Part shown: one piece after another, positions 54,846 to 63,890 of the stretch
Layout: every line of letters begins with the position of its first letter
Position numbering within the stretch: position 1 is the stretch's first letter
Assembly: GCA_024635795.1 (NCBI GenBank)
Contig: JAGXIH010000017.1
Location: 248,001 to 312,000 of the forward strand
Direction of reading: 5' to 3'
Length of the DNA stretch: 64,000 nt
From: Salegentibacter sp.
Lineage (GTDB): Bacteria; Bacteroidota; Bacteroidia; Flavobacteriales; Flavobacteriaceae
Notes under the pieces: model-generated
The model's input: only the letters and a program-made list of their open reading frames with translations
What the model was told of the DNA's origin: nothing
Databases searched by the model: none
Made by a program: the position numbers and the translations under genes

Positions 54846-56117
54846 TTAATCTATACGATCAAAGCCGGTATAGGGCACCAACACTTCAGGAATTTTAATC
54901 CCTTTCTCATCCTGGTAGTTCTCAAGGATCCCTGCAAGAACACGGGGCAGGGCAAGAGCACTACCGTTAAGGGTATGAACCAGGTCTTTCTTTCCTTCTT
55001 TATTCTTGTACCGAAGTTTTAAGCGATTAGCCTGGAATGTTTCAAAATTTGACACCGAACTTATCTCTAACCAGCGATCCTGAGCCGTTGAAAAGACCTC
55101 AAAATCATAAGTTAGCGCCGAAGTAAACCCAAGGTCACCACCACATAAACGCAAAATACGGTAAGGCAATTTGAGATCGCGGAGCAGTTCTTTTACGTGT
55201 TCCACCATTTTATCTAAAGCCGCATAAGAATCTGAAGGTTTTTCGATTCTCACCAGTTCCACTTTATCAAACTGGTGAAGGCGGTTAAGTCCGCGAACGT
55301 GAGCGCCGTAAGAACCGGCTTCTCTTCTGAAACACGGAGTATATCCAGTACATGAAATGGGGAAATCCTTCTCGGTTAAAAGATTGTCACGAAACATGTT
55401 GGTAATAGGCACCTCGGCAGTTGGGATCATATAAAGATTATCTTCAGCCATATGATACATCTGTCCTTCCTTGTCCGGAAGCTGACCTGTACCAAAACCT
55501 GATGCCTCGTTTATCATTAAAGGCACCTGGAATTCTGTATATCCGGCTTCGGTAGCTTTGTCGAGAAAATATGTGATGAGGGCGCGTTGTAATCTGGCAC
55601 CTTTACCTTTATAAACAGGAAAACCTGCCCCGGTGATCTTATTCCCGAGTTCAAAATCTATAATATCATATTTTTTAGCAAGCTCCCAGTGGGGTAGAGC
55701 TGTCTTTTCCAGTACCGGAATTTCTCCTTCCTTGAAAATCTCTTCATTATCCTCTTCAGAAACTCCCGCCGGCACAGATTCGTGAGGCACATTTGGGATA
55801 GTATAAAGCAATTGCTCTAACTCCTGAATTGTGGAACTAAGTTTTTCTGAAAGTTCTTTGGAATCTTCCTTTAATTTTCCGGTCTTTTCTTTGATCAAAT
55901 TGGCTTTTTGATGTTCGCCATTTTTGAACATTTTCCCTATTTCTTTGGAAAGCCTGTTAGATTCTGCCAGGATATCATCGAGCCTGGTCTGGGTATTTCG
56001 GCGGGTTTCATCGAGTTCTAAAACCTCCTCAAAAACAGCTTTAGCCTCAAAATTTCTTTTTGCCAACGCTTGAATGTATTGTTCTTTGTGATCCCTGATA
56101 TTATTGACTTGTAACAT
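54846..56117 (-). CDS. serS: Serine--tRNA ligase
   Basis: Charges tRNA-Ser and tRNA-Sec. About 423 aa: the N-terminal tRNA-binding coiled coil (about residues 25-105), then the class II core with FRREAGSYGAHVRGLNRLHQF (motif 2 region) and a C-terminal motif 3 with NGSALALPRVLAGILENYQ. An in-frame start at 56156 would add 13 residues but overlaps a TACATTTG promoter element, so MLQVNNIRDH at 56117 is used. It is between the HTTM and TPR genes on the same strand. Confidence 0.94.
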   Translation of the reverse strand: MLQVNNIRDHKEQYIQALAKRNFEAKAVFEEVLELDETRRNTQTRLDDILAESNRLSKEIGKMFKNGEHQKANLIKEKTGKLKEDSKELSEKLSSTIQELEQLLYTIPNVPHESVPAGVSEEDNEEIFKEGEIPVLEKTALPHWELAKKYDIIDFELGNKITGAGFPVYKGKGARLQRALITYFLDKATEAGYTEFQVPLMINEASGFGTGQLPDKEGQMYHMAEDNLYMIPTAEVPITNMFRDNLLTEKDFPISCTGYTPCFRREAGSYGAHVRGLNRLHQFDKVELVRIEKPSDSYAALDKMVEHVKELLRDLKLPYRILRLCGGDLGFTSALTYDFEVFSTAQDRWLEISSVSNFETFQANRLKLRYKNKEGKKDLVHTLNGSALALPRVLAGILENYQDEKGIKIPEVLVPYTGFDRID

Positions 56118-56144
56118 AGCTTCGTTTCTACCGGTTTGAACCTG

Positions 56145-56152
56145 CAAATGTA
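56145..56152 (-). promoter_or_regulatory. -7 element of serS
   Basis: On the minus strand this reads TACATTTG, an exact TAnnTTTG match, 27 bases before the chosen serS start at 56117. It lies in the gap after the HTTM gene stop and supports the shorter serS reading. Confidence 0.5.
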
Positions 56153-56171
56153 ACAAAAGCCCCGAAAAGTT

Positions 56172-57491
56172 TTAGTCTAATTTAGAAGGTAAAATCCAGT
56201 CTTTATGTTTAAAATGCTGCCATTTTTCAGCAGCCATATCAACTTTGGGGTCAATAAACTGTCGCGAAGGCCGGCCATTCACCCTCACCCGGGAATCAAT
56301 ATAGACTTCAATCTCTTTTCCGCGTTCTGCATATTCTTCTTTTAAGCGTTGTGCGAATTGCCATATCATATCGGGTTTGGAATTAATCGCCCGAAGTTGT
56401 TTTCGCGAGAGATAGTCAGATTTTTTCACGTATATAGTATCGGTAGTGCCTTTTTCTACCACCTTAAAAGTGCTCCTTCCGCTCTTGGAGCGCAGCATCA
56501 TACGCCAGCTTAACCTGTGGCCTTCTTCCGTCCAGAGCACCTTATCCTTAAAAAACCAATGGCGTAAAGGCAAAGCGATCTGCACTATGAACCAAACTGA
56601 AATAAGGAAAACGATCAGGTTTCTGTATTTAGGTACTACCACCTCATCGCCGTCATAATATGGTTTTCTGCGGAAGAGAAACCACTTATTGATCTTTTCT
56701 GAAGGAAAGAAGAAAAGGCTAAAAGCCAGGGAGAGGTAAGGAAATATCCCGATATGAAAAATAAAGCTGTTAAAGAGATGAAAGAAAACCGCAGCCAGAA
56801 AAGCCGGAAGCCTTGTTTTTTTCCAAAGAAGGGCCGGAATAATGAGCAAATCGAATAATAAGCCGAAATAAGCAATGGCATAACGCACCCATTCTTGTTG
56901 AAGGAATTCACCTACAAGCCAGTAATCCTTCTTGCTTTTCATTAAAATTGACGGGACCGTCCCATCCAGCCAGTCGGGATACATTTTTGCTACTGCAGCG
57001 TAAGTAAAAACAATCCAGAGCTGAAGCACGATCACCAGCCAAACCCAGCGCGGCATAGATATACTCCTAAGATTTTTATTCCGCCAGGCATCGATGGAGA
57101 AATAGCGGTGAGCCGGTAGAAAGACAAAAATCATACAAAGCAACATCAACAAATAGTAATGATTGTTGTAGGAGGATTTCTGCATCAGGTAAACCGAAGC
57201 CCACATAATTCCGAAGGCAAACATACTAAGCCGGTATTTGAAGCCAAGCATCACAAAAATCCCAAAAAGCCCCATTACGCCATAATACCAAATCATCCCG
57301 TCTCCGGGCAAAGGTTGGAGAAATTCAAAACCTATAAAATTAAAAGTGAATTGTGGCTCAATAAGGCTACGCCTAATCCAGCCCGTCCAGATAGAGCCCC
57401 AGGCTTCAATGGTGATAAGCAGACCAAAAAACACTCTGAAAACAATGAGTGCCGAATTATCTATCTGCTTAAAAAGCCATCTATTAAGCAT
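56172..57491 (-). CDS. HTTM domain (vitamin K-dependent gamma-carboxylase-like) membrane protein
   Basis: A membrane protein of about 439 aa with several transmembrane helices in its first 320 residues, homologous to the HTTM domain of gamma-glutamyl carboxylase (FRVFFGLLITIEAWGSIW near the start, YLMQKSSYNNHYYLLMLLC further in). The C-terminal 110 residues are soluble. Bacterial members are common in Flavobacteriia but their reaction is unknown. The ATG at 57491 overlaps the ribF stop by 8 bp, so the two are coupled; an upstream start at 57527 is less likely because it would increase the overlap. Confidence 0.82.
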   Translation of the reverse strand: MLNRWLFKQIDNSALIVFRVFFGLLITIEAWGSIWTGWIRRSLIEPQFTFNFIGFEFLQPLPGDGMIWYYGVMGLFGIFVMLGFKYRLSMFAFGIMWASVYLMQKSSYNNHYYLLMLLCMIFVFLPAHRYFSIDAWRNKNLRSISMPRWVWLVIVLQLWIVFTYAAVAKMYPDWLDGTVPSILMKSKKDYWLVGEFLQQEWVRYAIAYFGLLFDLLIIPALLWKKTRLPAFLAAVFFHLFNSFIFHIGIFPYLSLAFSLFFFPSEKINKWFLFRRKPYYDGDEVVVPKYRNLIVFLISVWFIVQIALPLRHWFFKDKVLWTEEGHRLSWRMMLRSKSGRSTFKVVEKGTTDTIYVKKSDYLSRKQLRAINSKPDMIWQFAQRLKEEYAERGKEIEVYIDSRVRVNGRPSRQFIDPKVDMAAEKWQHFKHKDWILPSKLD

Positions 57492-58419
57492 AGTTGTCTT
57501 TGATGTACTGCTTTGAAAAAGCCTCATCCTGTTTCATTGCGTTTTTAAGCGCATCCACAGAATCGAATTTCTTCTCGTCCCTTATTCTCACCAGCATTTC
57601 AATCTTAAGGTTTTTTCCGTATAGATCTTTATCCAGATTAAAAAAGTAGGTTTCAATAGTTCTTTCCTCTCCACCCACGGTAGGGTTGGTCCCGATATTC
57701 ATCATTCCAAAAAATATTTCTCCATCAATTTCGGCTCTTGCCACATAAACCCCATTTTTAGGGATGAGTTTATACTCCTCAGCGATATAAAGGTTTGCGG
57801 TGGGAAATTTAAAATCTTTTCCCAGGCCACGACCTTTAATTATGGTCCCAGAAAGAGAGAATGGCTGTTGCAGATAGCTATTTGCCCGTTCCACACGGCC
57901 TTCCTGTAAGGCTTTTCTTATTTTGGTAGAACTCACCGCTACCTGGTCTACTTCTTCCTTAGTGATTTCTTCAACTTCGAAACCAAACTGCTCGCCAAAC
58001 TCCTTCAGGTTAGTGATATCGGCGGTTCGGTTGCGTCCAAAACGATGATCGTAGCCAATGATCACGTGACTCGCCTTAAGTTTGTTCACCAGGATATCCC
58101 TCACGAATTCCAGCGCGGTAAGCCTCGAAAACTGATGGGTAAATGGGTGCACAACAAGGTGGTCTATGCCCGTTTCAGAAAGTATCTGCTTTCGTTCTTC
58201 TATGGTATGAATAAGCTTTATATCAGACTCCTGCTGCAGGACCATGCGGGGATGCGGAAAAAAGGTAAGGATCACCGATTCCAGGTTTCCTGCTTTGGCT
58301 GCATTAACCAAACGTTCTATTATTTTTCGGTGGCCAGCGTGCACCCCATCAAAGGTGCCGATGGTAACCACCGTTTGTCGCTCGCTGCTAAAGGCATTAG
58401 CTCCATTGTGTGTTTTCAC
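57484..58419 (-). CDS. ribF: Bifunctional riboflavin kinase/FAD synthetase
   Basis: Makes FMN and then FAD. The 311-aa protein has the N-terminal FAD synthetase domain with the nucleotide motif TIGTFDGVHAGHRKII (about residues 16-31) and VIIGYDHRFGRNR, and the C-terminal flavokinase domain with GRGLGKDFKFPTANL and NGVYVARAEIDG. No FMN riboswitch is visible upstream. It overlaps the HTTM gene by 8 bp and follows pth by 7 bp. Confidence 0.95.
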   Translation of the reverse strand: MKTHNGANAFSSERQTVVTIGTFDGVHAGHRKIIERLVNAAKAGNLESVILTFFPHPRMVLQQESDIKLIHTIEERKQILSETGIDHLVVHPFTHQFSRLTALEFVRDILVNKLKASHVIIGYDHRFGRNRTADITNLKEFGEQFGFEVEEITKEEVDQVAVSSTKIRKALQEGRVERANSYLQQPFSLSGTIIKGRGLGKDFKFPTANLYIAEEYKLIPKNGVYVARAEIDGEIFFGMMNIGTNPTVGGEERTIETYFFNLDKDLYGKNLKIEMLVRIRDEKKFDSVDALKNAMKQDEAFSKQYIKDNYA

Positions 58420-58426
58420 AGCCTGA

Positions 58427-59056
58427 TTATTTTCCGTTAAAGATATTCATAGTGTTGTTCACTCCGGCAGTTCCGAATGATTTTATAAGCTCACGCGATT
58501 TCTCAAGCCTTTCGGGAAGTTTTTTAAGTTCGTCCTCCCCCCATTCTCCCAACACATAATCCACCTGCTGTCCTTTGGAGAATTCATCGCTTATCCCAAA
58601 CCTGAACCGGTTATATTTGGTGGTATTCAGGGTATTCTGAATATCTTTCAGGCCATTATGGCCGCCATCGCTACCTTTGGTCTTCAACCTAATGGTTCCA
58701 AAAGGGAGATTAAGATCATCGGTAATAACCAGCAGATTTTCCAGCGGAATTTTTTCTTTCTGAAGCCAGTAGTTAACGGCTTTCCCACTAAGATTCATAT
58801 AGGTTGAGGGTTTTAACAGAACAAAGGTTCTTCCCTTATATTTAAAGTGGGCGATATCTCCGAGTTTATCGGTACTAAAACTGATCTCTTCCTTTTCAGC
58901 CATGAAATCAAGGATTTTGAATCCTATATTATGGCGGGTTTTTTCATATTTAGGGCCAATATTCCCGAGGCCTACGATCAAAAATTTCTTCATGGGGTCG
59001 GTTTCTTCTTCCCGGGGCTTTTTGGTACTGAGTAATCTTCCGAAGAAAGAAAGCAT
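58427..59056 (-). CDS. pth: Peptidyl-tRNA hydrolase
   Basis: Releases peptide from peptidyl-tRNA that has dropped off the ribosome. The 209-aa protein contains the family start MKKFLIVGLGNIGPKYEKTR, the catalytic His in RHNIGF, and the later KPSTYMNLSG and GSDGGHNGLK. The first 21 residues are a basic extension; an alternative ATG at 58993 gives the usual 188-aa length. Extended forms occur in flavobacteria, so the longer one is kept with caution. Confidence 0.93.
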   Translation of the reverse strand: MLSFFGRLLSTKKPREEETDPMKKFLIVGLGNIGPKYEKTRHNIGFKILDFMAEKEEISFSTDKLGDIAHFKYKGRTFVLLKPSTYMNLSGKAVNYWLQKEKIPLENLLVITDDLNLPFGTIRLKTKGSDGGHNGLKDIQNTLNTTKYNRFRFGISDEFSKGQQVDYVLGEWGEDELKKLPERLEKSRELIKSFGTAGVNNTMNIFNGK

Positions 59057-59135
59057 AGTTTTGTTTTGGTAAAGATAAAATTATTAAAATTCTTTACAAC
59101 GAAGTCTACAAAAAGCACAGGCCCTCACTAAATAA

Positions 59136-59162
59136 AAAAAGCACCCCGTTTGGGATGCTTTT
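59136..59162 (-). terminator. Terminator of rplY
   Basis: On the minus strand AAAAGCA(T)CCC and GGG(G)TGCTTTT form a stem with one mismatch and a 4-base loop, then a T tract. Confidence 0.8.
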
Positions 59163-59186
59163 ATGTTCTTGCTCAAAAGGGAAAGA

Positions 59187-59840
59187 TTAATTCTCTCCTC
59201 CTTCTTTCACTGCAGCAGCTTCCTCAGCCTCAGTTGCTGGTACTTCGTCTGCTGGCACCTCATCTTCGTCTTCGTCCTCAATGGCAACGATGTTACGAGA
59301 TGTTCTTACCTGACAAATTACCGTGTTATCCGGATGTTGAATTTCAAAGCTTTCATCGGCTACTTCAGTAACGTAAAGCTTCTGACCAATTTTAAGCTTG
59401 GTTACGTCTGCAGTAATATAATCTGGCAATTCGTTAGCCAAACCTCTTACCTTCAAACGACGTAAGTTATAACGCAAAACACCACCATTTTTAACTCCTC
59501 TCGCAATACCTTCGGTATGGATAGGAATTTCCATAGTAATCGGTTTATCCTCACTAATCTGGTAGAAATCTACGTGTAAAATAGCATCGGTAACCGGGTG
59601 AAATTGAATGTCCTGAAGAATGGCGTTAAATTTATCACCATCATCAAACTTGATTTTCACAGTATGCACATCGGCGGTGTACACAAGCTTGTTAAACGAA
59701 ATTTCTTCTGTTGCAAAATGCAACGGCTTGGCATCTCCCCCGTATAATACGCAAGGAACCTGTCCAGCATTACGCAGGGCCTTAGTGGCTTTCTTTCCTA
59801 CGCTTTCTCTTTTAGATCCGTTGATCGTAATTGATTTCAT
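59187..59840 (-). CDS. rplY: 50S ribosomal protein L25 (CTC type)
   Basis: Binds 5S rRNA in the large subunit. The 217-aa protein is the long CTC/TL5 form: the N-terminal L25 domain (about residues 1-90, [19 protein letters not shown]), the C-terminal TL5 domain (about 95-185) and an acidic tail of about 30 residues ([20 protein letters not shown]). It lies between prs and pth, an arrangement common in bacteria, and has its own -7 element and terminator. Confidence 0.94.
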   Translation of the reverse strand: MKSITINGSKRESVGKKATKALRNAGQVPCVLYGGDAKPLHFATEEISFNKLVYTADVHTVKIKFDDGDKFNAILQDIQFHPVTDAILHVDFYQISEDKPITMEIPIHTEGIARGVKNGGVLRYNLRRLKVRGLANELPDYITADVTKLKIGQKLYVTEVADESFEIQHPDNTVICQVRTSRNIVAIEDEDEDEVPADEVPATEAEEAAAVKEGGEN

Positions 59841-59860
59841 TGTTGAAAAATTTTAGGCTG

Positions 59861-59868
59861 CAAAAGTA
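59861..59868 (-). promoter_or_regulatory. -7 element of rplY
   Basis: On the minus strand this reads TACTTTTG, an exact TAnnTTTG match, 20 bases before the rplY start at 59840. Confidence 0.55.
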
Positions 59869-59942
59869 AACTTTTTTGCGGCTATTAAAAACTTAAAAAT
59901 GAATTATTTGGAAAAGCCTTTATTCTTGCGAGAAATACTGAA

Positions 59943-60884
59943 CTACATTATAAATTTTGAGCTAATAGACTCATTCTCATGAACCCGTTTCATCACATCT
60001 GCTACAAGATCGGCACAGGTTACTACTTTAATCTTTTTGCTTTTCTTTTTAAGAGGAATAGAATCGGTGACGATTAATTCCTGCAGTTTAGAATTTTCAA
60101 TACGCTCGTAGGCCTCCCCGGAAAGCACCGGGTGGGTACAAATAGCCCGAACGCTTATTGCGCCGCGCTCCATCATGACATCGGCGGCTTTAGTTAAGGT
60201 TCCTGCGGTGTCTACCATATCGTCTACTAACACCACATTTTTACCTTCTACATTCCCAATCAATTCCATATGGGAAATTTTATTGGCCTTGGCCCGCTGT
60301 TTATAACAGATCACTACATCGCTTTCCAGGGCTTTGGAATAAGCATAAGCCCTTTTTGAACCTCCCATATCGGGGGAAGCGATGGTTAGATTATTTAAAT
60401 TGAGGGCTCTTACGTGGGGAAGAAATACCGTAGAGGCAAAAAGATGGTCTACAGGTTTTTCAAAGAACCCCTGGATCTGGTCGGCGTGGAGGTCCATAGT
60501 GATAATTCTTGTAGCTCCAGCGGTTTCCAGAATACTGGCGACCATTTTTGCTGCGATAGGCACCCGGGGTTTATCCTTTCGGTCTTGTCTTGCCCATCCA
60601 AAATATGGAATTACCGCTGTGATATGCCTGGCTGAAGCGCGTTTGGCGGCATCAAGCATTAAAAGCATTTCCATAAGGTGGTCTGCACCTGGGTGGGTTG
60701 ACCCGATGATAAAAACCCTTGAACCGCGAACCGATTCTTCAAAAGAAGGCTGAAATTCGCCATCGCTGTAGGTGGATGTAATTACATTTCCGAGCTTAGA
60801 CCCATAGGAAGCTGCAATTTTTTCGGCAAGTTCCCTGCTTTGGGTGCAATTAAAGATCTTTGCCTCGGGGTTGAAATTAGCCAT
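59943..60884 (-). CDS. prs: Ribose-phosphate pyrophosphokinase
   Basis: Makes PRPP from ribose-5-phosphate and ATP for nucleotide, His and Trp synthesis. The 313-aa protein has the start sequence AKIFNCTQSRELAEKIA, the conserved YFGWARQDRKDKPR flexible-loop segment and the PRPP-binding VLVDDMVDTAGTLTKAA (about residues 215-230). Length is standard. It is the first gene of the minus-strand housekeeping series and has its own promoter element. Confidence 0.96.
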   Translation of the reverse strand: MANFNPEAKIFNCTQSRELAEKIAASYGSKLGNVITSTYSDGEFQPSFEESVRGSRVFIIGSTHPGADHLMEMLLMLDAAKRASARHITAVIPYFGWARQDRKDKPRVPIAAKMVASILETAGATRIITMDLHADQIQGFFEKPVDHLFASTVFLPHVRALNLNNLTIASPDMGGSKRAYAYSKALESDVVICYKQRAKANKISHMELIGNVEGKNVVLVDDMVDTAGTLTKAADVMMERGAISVRAICTHPVLSGEAYERIENSKLQELIVTDSIPLKKKSKKIKVVTCADLVADVMKRVHENESISSKFIM

Positions 60885-60922
60885 GGTGTTGTGTTGTTAA
60901 GTGTTATTAAAACTGTGCGCCG

Positions 60923-60930
60923 CAAATTTA
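60923..60930 (-). promoter_or_regulatory. -7 element of prs
   Basis: On the minus strand this reads TAAATTTG, an exact TAnnTTTG match, 38 bases before the prs start. Confidence 0.5.
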
Positions 60931-61055
60931 AAAATTATATCTGTTTAAGAGCTCTAACACGCAACTGCTTATGAATTATTTTATACAACTTGTTGAAAAG
61001 CATATAAACCTCCTTAAAAATTAAAAAATCTGGTTTCTAAAATAGAAATTTTTTA

Positions 61056-61063
61056 TACTTTTG
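61056..61063 (+). promoter_or_regulatory. -7 element of tRNA-Leu
   Basis: TACTTTTG, an exact TAnnTTTG match, lies 11 bases before the tRNA 5' end. A TTTC 18 bases upstream may serve as the -33 element. Confidence 0.6.
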
Positions 61064-61074
61064 CGCTCCACTAC

Positions 61075-61156
61075 GCTCGAGTGGCGGAATTGGTAGACGC
61101 GCTGGATTCAAAATCCAGTGACTTCGGTCGTGCGGGTTCGATTCCCGCCTCGAGTA
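61075..61156 (+). tRNA. tRNA-Leu (CAA)
   Basis: An 82-nt tRNA with acceptor arms GCTCGAG (61075-61081) and CTCGAGT (61149-61155), allowing one G-U pair, then discriminator A. The anticodon loop TTCAAAA between CTGGA and TCCAG gives anticodon CAA. The long variable arm (around GTGACTTCGGTCGT) is typical of leucine tRNA, and the T arm reads GCGGGTTCGATTCCCGC. CCA is not encoded. A terminator follows. Confidence 0.95.
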
Positions 61157-61160
61157 CTAT

Positions 61161-61207
61161 AAAAACCTGTCTCTGACTGATTTACTGGTCCTGACAGGTT
61201 TTTTTGT
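61161..61207 (+). terminator. Terminator of tRNA-Leu
   Basis: AAAAACCTGTC (61161-61171) pairs with GACAGGTTTTT (61193-61203), followed by more T residues. Confidence 0.88.
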
Positions 61208-61291
61208 TTTTAGTTGACAAATATTTGTTAACCATTTTCGCTATTTAATTAAAACTGAATCATCATTCAATCGCTCTATAATAGATCTAAT

Positions 61292-61299
61292 TATCTTTG
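61292..61299 (+). promoter_or_regulatory. -7 element of the DUF6660/TonB receptor genes (leaderless arrangement)
   Basis: TATCTTTG, an exact TAnnTTTG match, ends only 4 bases before the ATG at 61304, so the mRNA should begin at or next to the start codon. Confidence 0.55.
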
Positions 61300-61303
61300 A
61301 CCT

Positions 61304-61624
61304 ATGAAATTTTTGATTGCATTTCTGGGTATTTTTTGTTTGCTTACTTCAGTTTATCCATGTTGTATTAATAATAGCTGTGAGTCTGATAATATTGCGG
61401 CCTCAAGTGATGATGCCCCTAAACAGAACAATTGTGGGTTGTGCACTCCTTTTATTGCCTGTGGAGCTTGTGTTGGTTTCGTTCCCGGTCCGGCGCAATT
61501 ATTAATTTCAAATGTTTTCTATTCAATAGATCTAACAGAGGTTTTTGGTTTCAATTTCAATAGTGTTGAAACAGATTATACTGAGCGATTATGGCAACCG
61601 CCAAAACAGGTTATTATTTCGTGA
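61304..61624 (+). CDS. Cysteine-rich DUF6660-like secreted protein
   Basis: A 106-aa protein with a signal peptide (about residues 1-19) and eight cysteines, at 12, 20, 21, 26, 44, 47, 53 and 56, including two CxxC pairs (CGLC and CGAC). It resembles the DUF6660 family, small proteins found next to TonB-dependent receptors and metal transporters in Bacteroidota. The CxxC pairs could bind a transition metal, but this is inference. It lies 35 bp upstream of the receptor gene and is likely cotranscribed with it. Confidence 0.72.
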   Translation: MKFLIAFLGIFCLLTSVYPCCINNSCESDNIAASSDDAPKQNNCGLCTPFIACGACVGFVPGPAQLLISNVFYSIDLTEVFGFNFNSVETDYTERLWQPPKQVIIS

Positions 61625-61659
61625 ATTAAAACATCGATTTAATAATTTAACCTATTATA

Positions 61660-63828
61660 ATGATTAAAAGTATTTTAAAGTTTGCGGTCTTCCTGATCGC
61701 AGTTAATGCTATGGGACAGAATTCCCTGGATGCAATAATAAAGAACGCAGAGAACAACAATCCCTTACTTGGTGCCAATGCCCTTGTAGAGGGCACGAGA
61801 ATTGGGGCCACGGCTGATATAGATGGAAAGTTGACCTTAGAGGAAATTCCCGATGGCCAACAAACGATCATCTTTAGCTTTGTAGGATTTGCCTCGGAAG
61901 AACTTTCCCTTAATTTTCCTAGAACTGAAACAGACACCCTGGAAATCTTTCTGAAACCTGGAGGTGAACACATGGATGAGGTTGTGATAAGATCTACCCG
62001 CTCCCGCAGAAGTATTGCCGACCTCCCTACGCGGGTGGAAGTTATTTCGGGAGAAGAATTAGCTGAAAAAGGGAATATGAAACCCGGTGATATTAGGATG
62101 TTGCTCAATGAAACAACAGGGATCCAAACCCAACAGACATCAGCAACCTCATATAATTCCAGCATTCGTATCCAGGGATTGGATGGGAAATATACTCAAC
62201 TGCTTAAAGACGGCTATCCCTTATATTCAGGGTTTTCCGGAGGCCTGAGTTTATTACAGATCGTACCCCTGGACCTTCAGCAGGTAGAGGTTATAAAGGG
62301 ATCTTCCTCAACACTTTACGGAGGAGGTGCAATAGCCGGTTTGGTCAACCTTATTTCTAAGACTCCCGGTGAGGAAAGGGAACTGAATTTTATGCTCAAT
62401 GCAACCTCAGCATTAGGATTAGATTTAAGCGGATTTTATTCAGATACATACGGAAAACTGGGGACCACAGTTTTTGCTTCCTATAATATAGGCACTCCTT
62501 ATGATCCGGCAGATATAGGCCTAACGGCTATTCCTGAATTCAACCGGTATACCGTAAACCCCAGGATATTTTATGAATTCAATGAAAACACGAAACTTGA
62601 TATTGGGGTAAATACTACCGTAGAAGAGCGTACCGGTGGAAATATTGATTACCTGGAAGGAGAGGATGTTAACGATCCTTATTTTGAAAGGAATAACACG
62701 GCCAGAACCACGCTTCAATCTGGTTTTGAATATGCATGGCAAACCGGAAACCGTTTTAATCTTAAAAACAGTTTTAGTTTTTTTGACAGGGAAATAGAAA
62801 CCGGAAATTATGCTTTTGCAGGAAAACAATTCGCCTCCTATAATGAAGCTTCTGTTGTTTTGGGTTCCGGCAATATGGAATGGATAGGTGGACTGAATTT
62901 ATGGGTAGACCGATTTGAGCAGGATCTGATATCAGAAACCCCCGTGGTGGATTACGAACATTTGACCTATGGAGTCTTTTTTCAGAATAACTGGAGTGTC
63001 AGCGAATTATTTCAACTGGAAACAGGACTTAGAACCGACTACCAAAATGAATATGGTTGGTTTGTCTTACCCAGAATTTCAGCGATGTTTACCATCAATG
63101 ATGCGCTAACCACCAGAATCGGTGGTGGGATGGGATATAAAACCCCTTCGGTCTTTACCGAAGATGCTGAACGTATTCAATTTAGAAACGTTTTACCTAT
63201 TGATGTAGCGAACACTGAGGCAGAAAATTCCATCGGTGGAAATTTTGATATAAATTACCGCACCGAGCTTTTTGAGATTATAGATTTCACGAGCAATACA
63301 CTTTTCTTCTATACAAAAATTGATAAACCTATTATTTTGCAGAATACCCAGGCAGGACTTTTTGAATATGTACAACCCAACGGGTATATTGAAAGTAAAG
63401 GAATTGAAGCAAATTTGAAATTCGGGTATAAGGATTTTAAACTATTCACCGGCTATACTTTTGCCTATGTTACCAGAACTCAAAACGGAAACAGTTTTGA
63501 AATGCCTTTGGTTTCCAAACACCGGTTAAACAATGTTTTGATGTATGAGCTGGAAGAAAAGCTAAAAATCGGGTTAGAAGGCTATTATTTTAGTCCCCAA
63601 AAATTAAGCGACGGGGCTACCGGTCAATCCTATTGGATCTTTGGATTAATGATGGAAAAACTCTGGGAAGATTTCTCAATATTCCTGAATTTTGAAAATT
63701 TCACGGACACCCGGCAGACAAGATTTGATTCTATTTACACCGGCTCTGTTTCAGATCCCCAATTTAGAGATATTTATGCTCCAGTAGACGGCTTTGTTGT
63801 TAACGGGGGAGTAAAATTATTTTTTTAA
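61660..63828 (+). CDS. TonB-dependent outer-membrane receptor
   Basis: A 722-aa receptor: signal peptide (about residues 1-19), an N-terminal CarboxypepD-regulatory-like beta domain (about 20-105), a plug domain (about 110-235, with LPTRVEVISGEELAEKG, RIQGLDGKY and VEVIKGSSSTLYGGGAIAG), and a beta-barrel to the end (VNGGVKLFF, terminal Phe). It imports a ligand such as a metal chelate or cofactor with energy from TonB. The cysteine-rich neighbour and the convergent cation transporter point to a metal, with low certainty. A strong terminator follows. Confidence 0.93.
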   Translation: MIKSILKFAVFLIAVNAMGQNSLDAIIKNAENNNPLLGANALVEGTRIGATADIDGKLTLEEIPDGQQTIIFSFVGFASEELSLNFPRTETDTLEIFLKPGGEHMDEVVIRSTRSRRSIADLPTRVEVISGEELAEKGNMKPGDIRMLLNETTGIQTQQTSATSYNSSIRIQGLDGKYTQLLKDGYPLYSGFSGGLSLLQIVPLDLQQVEVIKGSSSTLYGGGAIAGLVNLISKTPGEERELNFMLNATSALGLDLSGFYSDTYGKLGTTVFASYNIGTPYDPADIGLTAIPEFNRYTVNPRIFYEFNENTKLDIGVNTTVEERTGGNIDYLEGEDVNDPYFERNNTARTTLQSGFEYAWQTGNRFNLKNSFSFFDREIETGNYAFAGKQFASYNEASVVLGSGNMEWIGGLNLWVDRFEQDLISETPVVDYEHLTYGVFFQNNWSVSELFQLETGLRTDYQNEYGWFVLPRISAMFTINDALTTRIGGGMGYKTPSVFTEDAERIQFRNVLPIDVANTEAENSIGGNFDINYRTELFEIIDFTSNTLFFYTKIDKPIILQNTQAGLFEYVQPNGYIESKGIEANLKFGYKDFKLFTGYTFAYVTRTQNGNSFEMPLVSKHRLNNVLMYELEEKLKIGLEGYYFSPQKLSDGATGQSYWIFGLMMEKLWEDFSIFLNFENFTDTRQTRFDSIYTGSVSDPQFRDIYAPVDGFVVNGGVKLFF

Positions 63829-63837
63829 ACACATAAA

Positions 63838-63870
63838 AAAAAGCGGAACCTTTAAAATGTTCCGCTTTTT
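63838..63870. terminator. Bidirectional terminator after the TonB receptor
   Basis: AAAAAGCGGAAC (63838-63849) pairs with GTTCCGCTTTTT (63859-63870), flanked by A and T tracts, so it can serve both convergent genes. Confidence 0.93.
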
Positions 63871-63890
63871 GGTTTTGCTGGCAAGACAAA

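Noticed and set aside
56118-56156. Longer serS reading from 56156
   Set aside because: The extra 13 residues do not resemble SerRS and overlap a -7 element.
61075-61210. Integration site of a mobile element at tRNA-Leu
   Set aside because: No second copy of the tRNA 3' end and no integrase were seen in the 2.8 kb to the right; the locus beyond looks like ordinary metal uptake genes.
61647-62165. 172-aa minus-strand ORF
   Set aside because: It is antisense to the signal peptide and plug domain of the TonB receptor; no recognisable domain.
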